A stretch of 64,000 bases of DNA, from positions 1,018,049-1,082,048 of the forward strand of contig CAADRB010000006.1 of assembly GCA_900708905.1 (NCBI GenBank). Reading direction: 5' to 3'. The notes below the pieces were generated by a model, which did not search any database, had not been told where the DNA came from, and was given only the letters and a program-made list of their open reading frames with translations. Shown piece by piece: positions 47,801-61,599 of the stretch. Within the stretch, counting starts at the first letter, position 1. Every line of letters starts with the position of its first letter. Origin of the DNA: Hymenolepis diminuta (taxonomy: Eukaryota; Platyhelminthes; Cestoda; Cyclophyllidea; Hymenolepididae). The position numbers were made by a program, and so were the translations under genes.

Positions 47801-50800
47801 TTTTACCATTTGCCTACTGATCCAAAATAATTTGCAAAACAAATCTGGGTTTTGATTAATTGTGTTAAACTAAATGCAAAAGTTTTTCACAAAATTCTTA
47901 CTTTTTTAATATGTAGAAGATTACACTTACGAGAATGAAAGTGAATTTATTTAAGATTACAATTAGCTAAAATATTTAAGTCAGGCTCATTACAATACGC
48001 AAAACTCAAATTTAACTCACAAAGCATCTCCACTTTATTGATTAACCTATTTGACTTATTTGCGAACCTTAGAAGTTTTAGCTTAAAAGTAAATTAAATC
48101 ACTATATAAAAACGTGCGGCTTTATAAAATAATTATAACTCATTTCCGTCTTAATTTAAATATTTGAGAGTTATGAGATTCTCTTAACTCAAGTGATTGT
48201 TCAACCGATTTTTTAATTATCCACGAAGGAATATGAAGAATTAATTAAGTAAAAGATGCCAATTTTATTCATTTATAGGTCTAAATAATTTTTGTTGTAT
48301 TTGAGAAAATCCCTGCATATTACTTTAAAAGAAAATATTGATCTGGTTATTGAATATTTTTAATGATTTAAATTTTAAATGTAATTAATCTGTTGTTGTC
48401 AAATTAGTTGCAATTGTAGCAGAGATTTTTAAAGAATGGATAATAGGTTCGTTGATCCGTAACCTTATTTAAAATGCTTTAATAATAATAATAATAACAG
48501 TTGAATTTTTATTTGATTTTGATAAATTTTCTAGGGAGGGATTTAACTGAAATATTTGTAATGAAGGAATCTCCTTGACTGGCTCTAAATTTTAAATCTA
48601 ATCTTCTGACAAATTTGGGGAAAAAAAAATAGGGCAAAACCAAAAAAAATAACAAATCCATCAGGCATCATTTTTGAAATTATCAACAAGTTAGACTATG
48701 TTAAAATACATATTTAATAAACAAATTTACTTTAATTTTTATCAAAGATGTTTACATTTAAGCAGACGAAAGATAGAGAGGTTTACGATCTATAGATGTT
48801 TGTAATTTTTTAAAATTTCCTGAAATATAGTTTGGAATATGCCTGGGTTTTCTGCTGATTTAGTAAAAAAATATCTTCAGCAAAATCATTTATTAAAATC
48901 GATAATTATTAATTTGTCGGTTATATGAAAGAATCATATTAACTATTGCCATCTCTCAAGAGACCTTTATTAAGGAGCGTTTGTAATTGCAATTGTTTCA
49001 ACAAAAATTTGTTTCTTTAATTCTTTTTCTGATTCAAATTTTAAAGATTTGTCTGCAACTTGCTTGAAGTATAACATATTCAAAACCACTCCGTGCATCA
49101 AAAGTGTCTAAATATGTATTAAATGACGTGATAAAGAATCGCGTTAGATATATAAAAACATTTTGGTACCATATTTAGAACTGACTAACACTAAACTACC
49201 TAAAATAAAATTTCTCATTTACATAAGTCATTTTAAAAGTTGAAGATGATTCGTGTAATTTTTTGCGATGATTTAATCATGGCAATTAAAACAAACGAAC
49301 AGACTCGCCTAGACGCTCGACGCAACCGTGTCAACTCTATTTTCATTTGTGTGTTTGCTGAATTAGAAAATGAGTATTTTCGTTCAAATAAATATAATTA
49401 GCAATTTATGTTTTATACTGCTATTGGAAAATGAACTAATTTTGTGGTAGGTGATTTGATGCTTGACAGTAAATATGGCTATGTTAAAATCTTATCATTT
49501 TATCGAGTTCTTGGCTATTTAAGGAGGCAATAAATTAAAACAATTTTGATTCCGTATTCTCATTTGACGGTACGCGACTGTGCTTTTAATGTCTGTTGTC
49601 CTTTTTATTTACTCTTCAATTCGAATGGATATAGTTCATTCACTGAGATCATTTGATACCTCTCAATTCGGAGAGCGGGTGGAAGACACTTTATTTTAAG
49701 ATTGATTATATAACACTCTACTCTTTTCTCACACTTTGCGTTTTATTGTTCTGAAGTATATAATTTATTTAGTGACGGTAAAAAACTCTAATTAAAACGC
49801 TTACAGTTGGATGGATGTGAAGACGTGTGTATGAATAATGATTTGATGGTGACGGGACATATTCTTTAATCAAGACTGTATTTTTTACTTTGTTGAAACG
49901 TATTTCAAATCTATTCTTGTAAAAATCTAACATTTTGCTAACCAATGCATTAAATAATAAGCTATCATTTACGTACCTTAACAAAATATTTCCGTTCATT
50001 CATCTTTTTCTATTTTAACACGGTTCAGACAGATTATTTAAGGAAATAACACTATTTTATTTCAGTTATAAAGGGAGTGGATTGAAAAAAATGCTGAGAG
50101 CAAATTCAAGATACCACGACATTTGATTTTTGAATTCGGGTTGTACCGTATTTACTTAAATGAGTTCTTAAGTTTTTATTAAAAAATCAAATTATATAAT
50201 TTGTTTTCTGGATTACTGAACAAATTCTTGTCCACAATGTCAAGTGCTTGTTGACATTGTGATTGTTTAATTATGGTAGTTGATTTTGGCACTTCAATTT
50301 GTCTGTTCTTCTAATGGTTGGGGAATTGAATGCTTTTACATGATATTAAGGGGCTTTCATAATATTAAAATAACGGTTAGCTATTTGCAAATAGTTTAAA
50401 GAAAATTTTCCATATTTAAAACTCATCAAACATTCATATTAATATAACATTTATATTTGATAATCAAACATAAAAGTTAAAGAAATTTTATTGAAGCTGA
50501 CTGACTCTGATTTAACCTTAAAATTTTTTTGCTTGCCAAGTGAATTATTTTCTGTTTTAATGAATAACGTATATCCCTGAGCTTTGCTGATATACCCCTA
50601 ATTTTGAAAAGTCAAAGGAACTGATGTGAATGGTCTGCAGATACCGCCAGAAACATGGTGTCATTCGTAATCTTTAAAGACATTCCGAGATCTTCGTAAA
50701 AGAAAACATCTTTCTGATTATGGAACGTAGACAGATAACAAGATATGAATAAGAACGGAAATTAATTAAGCAGGATAATATGGCCCCCTCATAACTTTCA

Positions 50801-51406
50801 AAATCGTCTTGCTGTTGAATTTTCGTTTTTTAATGCAAATTATGAAAAATGAAAATATTAATTAATATTTTTGCCTTTTTAAATGCATATTTTTCTAATT
50901 AAATAGTGATAGAGTTTTTAAATGCCTTTTAGCACAGAAACACCAATGAACTAGTAAAATCTTAAGCAATTTCTAAAATACAAAAATATGTTCAAATTAT
51001 CATTAAAAAATTGAGATTAAAAGAGCTGTTATTCGTCCCACAATTAATTAGGAATTATAATATTATTTTGTAAGGGATTGTATATGAAATAAACATAAAT
51101 AAATTAGCGGCTAGGCATAAAAAGCGGATTTATGATGAATACTTGGTGGTTCATTTTCACATCTCTGTATGAAATTACTTTTTGTCAGTGAAAAACAGAC
51201 AAATCATAAATTTTATTTATAACGTGCTCTAATGACCTTTAAAAGTCAGCGACACTGGCTACAAAATTTTATTTTTTAATACTGCACAAACAGCTGCAAA
51301 AATGATTAAATTCGAGATGTCACTTCCTTCCTTTTTGGGCTAACTATAATCGCAGAATTTTGGTTACTTACCTGTTAAGACCCAGATGCGAATTTGACAA
51401 TAATGA

Positions 51407-51676
51407 ATGAAAACAGACCTAAAAATTTGTTTAGCTCTAATGGTAATGATAAGAACACTAACTCTTAGTGACATTAATTCATATTATGAATGCCTTCCCA
51501 TGGATTATCAATTAACCTTACTCTTGAAAAAGACTAATTCAAGCACTAAAGATGTAGCTTTTCTTAAGGTATATTATAAACTGTTATTAAAGATTAAAGT
51601 GTTTGACGTCGATCATTGCGATGCTGAAACACATGGTAATTTTAATTGTTGGCCGAAATTTGAAAGGGTGGAATAG
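51407..51676 (+). CDS. Small open frame, possible secreted peptide (unproven)
   Basis: Eighty-nine codons from an ATG. The N-terminus MKTDLKICLALMVMI resembles a short signal peptide (Lys followed by a hydrophobic core), and the rest has few cysteines (four in total) and no known domain. It has no recognisable neighbours or splice context. An open frame of this size is expected by chance a few times in 64 kb of AT-rich DNA, so it is listed only as a candidate. Confidence 0.12.
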   Translation: MKTDLKICLALMVMIRTLTLSDINSYYECLPMDYQLTLLLKKTNSSTKDVAFLKVYYKLLLKIKVFDVDHCDAETHGNFNCWPKFERVE

Positions 51677-54600
51677 AAAAAGGTTCCAGTGGGGGAGGAG
51701 ACGGATAAATTAAAAGAAGATCTTAGGAAGCCAGGATATGAAGAATATTACTTTACTTTAATTTAAAAATCATACTCACTCTCTCATAAGACTGAATTTT
51801 TGGTGAGTTCATATCTAGGGTATTCAAAGCTTGTTGACAAGCTGATTTGATTGTGAATAAATTTTTATGTCACCTTGATTCATTTAAATCAATTATTAGG
51901 CTGCTGACTTTAGCTAAGTAGGTATAAATATAGTTAAGCTCACTAGATTTAACTCAAATTGAACTCTAATAATAAACGGCTCAGAAGGTAAAATTTCAGG
52001 CAATATTTTTACGACAGAAAAATTTGAGTTAACAGCATTGCATTTATGGCCAAAAAAGTGCTTTGCAATTAGTGAAACAAATGACAGATCAATTCGGCTT
52101 ATTAGTAATAATCGCGAAGCTAAATTAATTCCGTCTTTTGAAATGGGTCTCTGTTTACGACGGAAACTGCGAAAACCAGATGAACTTCATCCTCATTTTA
52201 GGTTACCAAAATAAATTAGTAACTTCTATAAATGCCCAGTTAAAGAACTGTTTTCAATTTTTAAATGAACTTTAATAATGGTCAAAATTCTTCGAGGAGT
52301 CAAATAAGTACGAAGCTTAATAAATATATATTAAGCATACACAGCTTACACATACCAGATGGTAGTAACAAAAGCTCTGAGAAGCTTTATAATAACTAGG
52401 TTGTATGGCTAATTTCTTATTTACACGAATATATCTGATGAAAAAAATGGCTATTAATACGTTTTACTCACATTTATTATGCTGATAAGAAGAAAGTTAT
52501 TTGAATAAATTCGTCTGTACTATTCTAGTGGGAAATAATTGCACCACATTAGTAGAAACTTATATCGATAGGATTATCGATTTAGAAACTCAAATGTAGA
52601 CAGGTCTAATCAGACTCTCAATCGAATTCGAGACCAGATGAATTGTGATTCTCCTTTTTCTCTAACTCCTTATTCTTCCCTAATTTCTGTCAAAACAAAA
52701 CTGCATGTGTCTTCTTAATTTAAGAACATCTTATTCTTAATTCCTGATCAAGATCAGTTTTCAGATAAGACGACTCGAAGCTTAATGTAGAAGGAATCCA
52801 ACTTCAAACAAAATGCCAAGTTTTATTTGCACACAATCCATCATTTGCATTAGCTTATCACCTTTTTTATAGGCTCATACTTACTCAAATATAAGTTTGT
52901 AGTTTTGCATTTGAGGTAAATAAAGCTTGCATGCAACTTCATTCTTACTTTTTAAACAAAGATGCATCGCTTTCAGTTGAAAAGTAATACAAAATTATTT
53001 AAATATTCCGATTTTCTAATATATTATTATGAGTACTAAATATTTTGTTAAGGTTGATTACAATAAACATCAATATTATAAAGAAATAATTATACATGTA
53101 TGTAATAACATTTTCAGTCACCTATATATTCTCCTTAAGACTTAAATCAGGTTTATTTTTTTTTATTTCAAAATGAATGTATGTTGAATTGGTGTTTCGA
53201 AAACTTAATAAATTCATTTTATTTTGAAATTGTTCGAGTAGTTTTCCTTAAAAGTTGCGTAGGTTTTAGTGTTTACGTGAAGCTACTTCTCTACTGGCTA
53301 ATGTTTTGTAAAAGCCTTATGCATTCTCTAATTCTACCACTGAAATATCTTTACGTAAATAGAGGAAATCGAACATTAAGGTGGTTAAAGTTATTGACGT
53401 TCTCTGCATCAACCAAAACGTGCAGAAATTTAGTGATCCATAAAATCCTTGCTACTAAATGTCCGGTTTTTAAAGGTTCAGATAATCGATATTTTGGGGA
53501 GCTTTTAATCTATTGTCATTCAGTATAGTTAATTACTTGTAGATTAAATACAGTTTTAAGGTCGCAGCCTTAAACATTACAAAGCCAGTATAATGCCTCG
53601 GTATCATGTGTGATTTAAAAAAACATACCAGTAGGCATAAATATTGGACATATTTCGTTATAAAGTTCAATTATGGTTAAAATGCAGAAGTGATTTCTGG
53701 CCGCCCGTACAGAAATTTGTTGATACTATGGTCAACAGGGTTAATATTTCCTGAACGTCACAATAAATTTACTAATGACAATTTTAAACACAATTTTACT
53801 TACACTTTCAAGCCTATATATATTATAATTGTCTTTTTATTCATACAAAGGTAATTTGCGGAGATTTATATGCTTTTTACCCAATCAAAATTGAATCATC
53901 AATAAATTAAAGTTGTAAAATTTCAATGTCATCCCTTGTTTTTTCTGGTTTGATAACCGTTTTTCCTTATTTTCTCTCATGTCCGGGATTGTTTAAATCA
54001 TGTAATTCACTTAATAATTACACCAATTAGTCATGCTATCTGAAATTTTGTATTGATTATCCTCTGAGTAGCAATTCTGTTCTTTATACGACAATCAAAG
54101 ACTTAAATAAGTATAAAAAACTCTCACAAAATTTTCTAGGTACGAATTTCAACTTATGTTTATTTTACTTCGAAGAGAAAATGAACCCACTTTTTCTTAG
54201 GATCGATTAAATCATTTATTGTTGCTATTGCTGTCGTCCCATATTTTCCTCTAGCCATTGATGGCATTTCTTGAGATGTTGATGGTCTTAACACTACTTG
54301 GGCAAATTTTGTAGACGAATTTAAGTTTGACGTTGGTGGGCTTATGTCAGCCTCCACATTGTTACCAGAACCCTCCAGAATGGTATTGCTTGTAATTATT
54401 GAGAGAGAACTAATTCACCTTATCCTGGAAAGGCGTATGGAAACAGAAGCATAGAAAGTTGAAGCATGTGTTTCCCACAATTATTTTTAAGTCACATTCT
54501 TAATGAAGATACTTTGGATATTTTCATTGAGTTGCAATGGTGTTTTTATATCCCTATGACCCAAACTCTTTGATGTCAGAACGTCCCTTATCAATTCTCT

Positions 54601-55044
54601 TTACCTCACACTGTCCCGCTTCCTTTAAAAAAACGTCCCCACTTATCCTTCAGTGTTCACCTTTAGATACTAAGACTAACTGACTCACACAATTTGTTTT
54701 TGTATTTCCAAACACGCACACGTCACCTAAAATCTACCCGCATGATTCTCGCTCACAGTTCCAATCCTCCCTGTCCTGTCCATTTTCACCCTCTCGAATT
54801 CCATTGTGGTTATTTAATATACTTTTGTCCTCACCCCAAATAATGGCATCCTTATTTGGGACCTGTGACTGTCTATTATTAGTTATCAGGTGTTATTTGT
54901 TAGCAACTGCTGAACTTGGCTACAAAAGGTTAAAGGTTCTTCAGAGATTGTCTATAAATCTCATTTAGAAACATCATCATAGCAATATTAGAAGCCATAT
55001 TTTGAGTTTAGCTAGACATAAAATAAAAGACTTTATAATTTTAT

Positions 55045-57030
55045 TCACCTCAATCTTATCGAAAGAGGTTGATGATTAAATCTTTCGTTTTTAAGGGGTA
55101 TGAGAAATTTGAAAGCAGTGTGCGGACGTGTTAGACTAAACACTATTCCCTTTTTCATCACATTCGCCAACTTCAGTTGTCGGAAAGTAAATAAAACAGT
55201 CGCGTCTGGGACGCATGAAAACTGCTTCTCCAAAATTGATGAATTCCACCCAAATATGCATACCATTAACACGAAATCGATGAGAAGATGCACAAACAAC
55301 GGCAATTCTGAGACGTAGAGCTTGATGCCACCGTTTACAATCCATTTCATATAATAGTTTACTGAACGTAAAATATAGGCCTTTCTAATAAAGCGAGCAA
55401 TGGAATTTTTAAGATTAATTTAAATTTACATCAAAATTTAAATGTTAAAAATTATTCCATAGAAATCACGTAGAGAAAAGCTCAGCCAGTGTTTACTTGA
55501 TCCTTAAAGCGCAAAGTACATATATGCAAAATATAATATACTTTATTATCAAAAGCTGTACAAAGCATGAGTTCTTGTACGAATTGATAGATTACTACGG
55601 TTTTTCCCTTGGCCATTATAGGCATTTTCTAAGATTTTTTCCAAATGAAGATGAGGCAGCAGATGCTATCAAATCTATGAGACTGATTTTTGGAGGGAGA
55701 TTAGTATGGTGTAGGGAACAGTTCGTTAGCGATGAAAATTGGAGCAGAGAAACGTATTCATATCCGTGGAGGCATGATAAAATTTACATACTAACATATA
55801 TTAAACAAAATTTTGGTGGAAAAATACAAATGAGAAGATTTTTATGGGGATGGATTTTTATGGCATTGAGCGCTGGCATTCTTAACAAGCGGAATTGAGA
55901 TACGTCCCAAATAATTTTTTCTTGGCGATTTACCATCAATTATCCCCCATCCACATTTCTACATAACTTATTTCTATCTCTTCCGTCACTCATTTTACTT
56001 CTGAATTCTTAAAATAGGAGGCACATTCATCACAAGAGCCAAGCCTTCCTGTGAGGGAGATTTTGTAGAGGCTATCCACAAAACATACTACAAAATGGCA
56101 GTGGGCATATTTTGGATTTAAATAATCATCAGAATAAGAATTTTGACCCTTCATCAAAAAAATCGTTTTCACATAGTCTGAGAAATGTGGAAACATCAGG
56201 CACCCATATTGGAATAAACATATTCCTATCTGCATCATATGCTCCAACGTCGATTGTCGAAGAGAAAGGTAACCTATACCATAGAGAGCAAGTAAGCATG
56301 CATTTTTCTATATAGACACATTCCAACCCATCAAAAAGGCATTTTATGAGAAATCATTGAGACTATACAGGGAGAAAGGCGATTTTTTGACCTAAGGAAC
56401 GGTCACATATTACAAAATTTATTTGCACGTTGGTAATTCTTTTTAACGACTTTAATAAAGTAAAAATATAATATCTGTTATGCTTAGTCTACACATTAAA
56501 TGAGATTTAAATTTGGATTGAATTTGTTATCAGAAATTCCTTGAAGTGAGAAATTGGTCTGTGATGTTTAGGGGTTTCTGCTATTCACTTATGATAAGGA
56601 ATAACTACACTTTACAAAACATGGTAAATCCACTGATTGCCAGATACTGAATGTTGCGGGCATTTAAGTATCAGAAATGCAGGGGTCAAATCAAGAAGAT
56701 TGAGTTTTGGAGCAATTTAACATTAGAAACTGAAATAAACTCCTCATTAGAAGGTGGGAAATATGATGCTTAAAGGATTTATTAAACGCCAATGATTAAA
56801 ATTCAGGAGAGGAAAGGGAGTGGGCTTAGGTAATGAGAAATGAGACGAAAAACAAGGCAAACAAAGAGAGAGCACAGAAGCCGTGCGTTTGCAATGCGTG
56901 TCTTAAAATCGATGTATCTGGAACAGAAAAGGCGAAAAGCGGAGTCGAAGCGAAAGAGACAAGAAACGTCGAAAATCGAATTCGTCACTTGCAATAAATT
57001 TATTTCGCATCAAAACGGCTTAAATTAACA
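55045..57030. other. Coding-like island in the gene desert
   Basis: Several open frames cluster here on both strands with more CpG and a more protein-like composition than the flanks. Minus 55136-55345 contains MHIWVEFINFGEAVFMRPRR. Minus 56129-56326 contains DADRNMFIPIWVPDVS. Plus 56112-56315 ends GNLYHREQ directly before GTAAGC, a good donor. Plus 56840-57028 is very Arg/Lys-rich. Plus 55497-55898 is RRM-like. No consistent multi-exon model could be built by eye. It could be a lineage-specific gene, or decayed retrocopies and repeats. Confidence 0.3.
55497..55898 (+). pseudogene. RRM-like intronless frame, possible CBP20 (NCBP2) relic
   Basis: 133 open codons, the longest frame of the right half; the upstream boundary is uncertain. 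Order of parts resembles one RNA-recognition motif: an RNP2-like STYMQNIIYF (CBP20 has TLYVGNLSF), then FLYELIDYYG (CBP20 IYELFSK.G), an RNP1-like YRHFLRFF, and DEAADAIKSM (CBP20 ADAENAM), ending with RHDKIY and NFGGK that echo CBP20's VRDEY and GRGG. Canonical RNP1 Gly and aromatic residues are partly lost, so RNA binding is doubtful. CBP20 binds the mRNA cap in the nucleus with CBP80. The likeness is distant; a chance frame or another RRM protein are alternatives. Confidence 0.3.
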
Positions 57031-60000
57031 CGCTGTTGAAAAAATAATTTTGCTAACATTTAGGAGAAATACTTCAATCTTAACTTCACTGTACACTATT
57101 ATTCAACCCATAAATTTTCTTTTTTAGTAGGCTATTTTACTCTTTCATCTACGCAGATTCCATCAGGTGTTTAAATCTTTGAATTTTTTGTATTGTCATT
57201 GATAACGATAAATCATAATAGGTGTTTAAAACTACTTAAAATATCACGTTATTGAACCTTGCCAACATTATTCATTTATCAATATTTGTTAAAATCCATT
57301 TTCAGATTTTTGCCTTTCAGAATATTAACTCAATGGGCAGTTCACTGCTTCAGACTTCAAAAGTCAACTTTCATAATCTGTATTTTTGATTACTGATCAA
57401 ATTAATAGACATGATCTCCAGTGCTTAATGGCTAGTTGCTAAGCTATTCTAATCAATTATGGTATTTCAATTTAATTTTTCTTTTAAAGGCGGAGAAATC
57501 AGCATGATTCCATTTGATCTTAAGCAAAAACAAGTTGAGAATTAACAGCTGAACACGGGTAAATTCCAGAAAGGTTGAATACAAGGTGACTAGTAAATTT
57601 TTGACGGCATTTATAATGTTAAATTTTTTTCTAGGACCAAATTTTCTTACCATGTAACTATGCCAACTTCTAATCGGTTTCACAATCAAAACGCATTGTT
57701 CTGATGAATTGCATGGATTGAGCCCTGTGAAATTTGATTGACAATATTAAACAATAAATATTAGAGGACGGATTTATTTGTGTGATAAATAATGAAATGA
57801 AATTACTATGAATTTTTGAATGTCAACGATGAATTTATGTTAAAGTAGTTGATGCTTTAGACTATTACAACCATATTTACGTACAATTTTCTGAACTGAA
57901 GAAATCATACTAACAGTATTTAAAAAGAGTTTATAAAAATTTAAATAACCAATTTATTATTGTTCTTCAAGTAAATAAATTTCCAAAAAACAAACGTCAA
58001 TGTATATATACATTCATATGCATGTAAACCCTAAAGAATTAATATAAATAGCTCCAGAGTCCCTCTGTATTTTTTCGAAACTACAAATGTTGCCTGCGAA
58101 GGCTCTGTGAAAGCCAACGTTTTCTACATAGCGCTTGACAATACACAGTAAACCGATTTTATGGAATGAACTTTAAGACATTTTCCACATCATCTGATCA
58201 TAGGCTTCAATATTTTACCGTACAATACAAAACACTTACTCATCTATTTCAGAGGTTGGAGAACCTGTTAACAGGGAACTGCTATTTAACAAATGTTCAA
58301 TTTGATATCTTTTGCCTCTGTTTAGAAACCAATGAATGGAATAATTATTTATTTGGTGATTCAAAATAAAATTTGGGAAAACAAATTGTCTAGACTTGTT
58401 AAACCAAAAATTGGACCGAAGTGTTCTCTCAAAAACGCTTTTGAATCATTGTTTTATTTTTCTGCGTAAAACGCAATATACCCGAACGCGTTATTAATGA
58501 CCCAAATGAAAAGGAAAAGTTAAGTTGTATTTTGGAAATTTAAAGGAGCAATAATACAAAAATTTGTTAAAAATTATAAATTTAATCAAATCAAAGAGCA
58601 AAATTTACTTTTTATAATTTTAAAAGTCCACTTTGGCACGGCGTTTCATTTGGCAGGCGTTTTTTGGTATTCATTGATATCAGTGATAACTCTGAATTTT
58701 CAAGATATATTTTAAGATTATTAATAGTTTTAGCCTTCTAAACGCTGAGAGCATTTAAATTAGAGGAAGCTTTGAAAATATTGAACCAATGATATAAAAT
58801 AATAACATTGCATTAGATTGTTAAATGAAGTTAGTTTTATTTCAAAGTATTGCGATTAATTATAAATCTTATAATTACATCTGCAAACGCCTTTATATAC
58901 TTTTATATGGCTAGGCAATAAACTTACTTCACATTTTCTAGACTCAAGATTTCTGGCCTAGATTTTCGGCACTGTTTGAAGGAAAACATACACTTGTTTC
59001 CAAATGTTGAAAAAATTATTTTTGAAAGAAAACAAACAGAATACTCCGACGGCCATCCTTTTCCTTTGTCTAAAGTTACGTGCTGAACTTTTTGTTCTCT
59101 TACAAAAAATGGAAAACTAAATTATAAGCGAGGAAAAATTTGCTGCTCACTCGATCATATTTTTGAATATTCAGGCATTCGCACTCGTTGTGCGAGTGAT
59201 TAATTAAAACAATCTTTTAATGAAATATTTTTAAATTATAAAATATTAACGTGTTTGTTTAAAGTCAATTCATTTATATCCGCAAAAATTGTTTTTATAC
59301 AAAGTTATTAATTAATTCTTTCATTTGTCATGACTTTGGCCAATTTTGTGTTATTTTATAGCAATAAGTGAAATGGCTCACGTGAGTTTTATGACACTCT
59401 TTGATGTTCGACATCAAAACCACTGACCATTGCTGGGGTAAAAAGGAGAATCAGAAAAATGAACTTTTGATATTTATAGGGTTTTTTTGAAGTTAGGACA
59501 AATACTAGTGCAACCAGAACAAAAATATTTTGCTCGCGCTTTTTTATAAATTTTATTACTTTGATAATTTATTATTAAAATACGATTGTAAATTCTAAAC
59601 GCTCTTTCCTGACTATCTTTATATTTACATATTTTTCTGTTTATAAAAAAGTCCGCAGGGTAAGCATAAAGTACTTGAATAATTATGCTCACAGTTTCGA
59701 TTCAACCAGTTTTATTAAATGAAACATTGAAATAAAATTAAATTATCGTTTCAGGAATGGTTTCTAAAAAGCTACTTATTCCACGGCTTGATTTAAAAGC
59801 GCTTCCGAAGAGATGGTTAATGCATATAAATATTTTCAAATCATTTTACCAGGCGGTAAATAATTATCGCTAAGTCTATATCATATACAACAAACGTGGG
59901 TTTAGTTTGTAAACAAGAAATTCAGACAGTTAAATTTAATGTTTTTCGTTAAATCAATAGAATGTAAACAGATTTCCTGATTTTATTTTTCCTTCAAACA

Positions 60001-61597
60001 AGAAAGTCAAATATATTTATATTGTTTTTGCATATTAATGTTAAAATTTTATTTTGGCGTCATTATCTCTTATCCCCGAAAAATGTACATCTCATTCGTT
60101 AATTAGGTCCCGCATTTTTTAAAAAACCAAAATGCTGTTTTAATTCGTATTTATAAAATTTTATATTTCATTTAACCTCCTTTAGGGATCGGGTTATAAC
60201 CAGTGGCAAAATGTACAATACATTTTTAACATGGCGGACAACAATGAATGCGATTGTACTATGCCCCTTAGAATATATAAACTTAAAATAAATAGAAAGT
60301 TTAAACAAATATTATTATTAAGCAAGACACGGCACAAACATTATATAAATATGTAATCAGTATGTAATGAAGAGAAAAGAGTCAAATGGAGTGGAAAATA
60401 GGGTCTGAATATCATTCAACTGACTCAAGTAATATTGGCATATCACACTGCTTCTCATTCAAATATTTACAGATTTTAGTCTGACCCTCGACTTATAAGT
60501 CATTCCTCGATTACAATATTTAGAATTCAGTGACAAGTTAACTTGCTTGAACAGTTATTCTTGGTATTAATTTGGCAACGCTTATTAATTTTTTCTTGAA
60601 TTGCAAATTTCCCAACCCTCATGACTCATGGGTCACCATCATACAACTAACAACAACAGCTGCCTTCCATCCCCACATATTTTCCAGTGCTTAACCTCCT
60701 AGTCAACTCAGCCAATCAATAATAACTACGATGTCTCCTTAATAAGAGTAACAGTTATCAATGCTACCGATATAATTAAAGTCACAGATTGTTTGTTAAA
60801 AGTTCACATTTACGATGACTGGCTAACAAAGGCATCTGGTCGTCACTCCCCCTCTCTTGCTTCTTCCAGCCAAAAAGTTCATTTGTAAGCATATACATTT
60901 TCTATAGTCCAATTCTCTAGAGCTTTCTCTCTATTCTTAATCAAGTTTCCCAACTCCATGGTCACTCTTTTCTTCCTTTTTTGTGGTTGGGACTAGAAGT
61001 TAGAAGGTTGATAACTCTGTAAGACTCTGTAGTCTTTCAGACAATAAGTTATCAACTAACTCCACTGACAGCATCTTCATTAGTTTGCTTCTTCCTAGAA
61101 TTCAGTATATAATAGCAAGATGGTTTCAATCAGACGCCTTTAAAAGAGCAATTTGCCTATTTTTCAGAAATAAATTTAATGAAATAATCATTACATGATG
61201 GTTAGAAAACTTCATGTTTAGTAATGAAATTGGAAATTTTACTTGAAAAAAAACCAGTTCTTCCATAATTCTGCCATGTTGAATTAATAATCCCCTGAGA
61301 GTAATTGCATTTAACATTTTGAACTTTCTAATTAAATGCAGCATTCAGAATTTACTTACCGAAACTTAATGTTAATGTGCATCAATACGACACTATAAAT
61401 AAAGCTCGTACTTAATAATACGACGTTAAGGCTCTGTTTAACATTTCATTAAAAAGCACTATAAAATGATATTTTATGTAAATTTTAGTAGTTTGTAATA
61501 AAGTCAAACGCAAATCCATGTAAATCACAATCATTTGCCTGTTGTAATTATAATAGCTTTTGAAATGCGGTAACTTAAAAAATTAAATTATTTTAAA
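57031..61597. other. AT-rich intergenic DNA, no gene seen
   Basis: No recognisable coding sequence or repeat over 4.5 kb; pyrimidine-rich patch at about 60640-60990. Confidence 0.55.
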
Positions 61598-61599
61598 TA

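Larger units (their letters stand above)
36421..55000. other. AT-rich gene-free stretch
   Basis: About 18.6 kb without a recognisable gene on either strand, among the most AT-rich DNA of the window. A slightly GC-richer purine-rich patch lies at 39395-39610, a G-rich run (GGAGGGGAGGGGGGAGGGG) near 41271-41288, an (AAT) run at 48481-48497, and pyrimidine-rich patches at 47380-47660 and 54580-54850. A cysteine-containing decayed frame near 41641-41890 and a small open frame at 51407-51676 are noted separately. No RNA gene was identified. Confidence 0.55.

Noticed and set aside
53181..53528. 115-codon plus-strand open frame
   Set aside because: Composition is dominated by Leu, Phe, Tyr and Lys as expected from AT-rich DNA, and nothing is recognised; likely chance.
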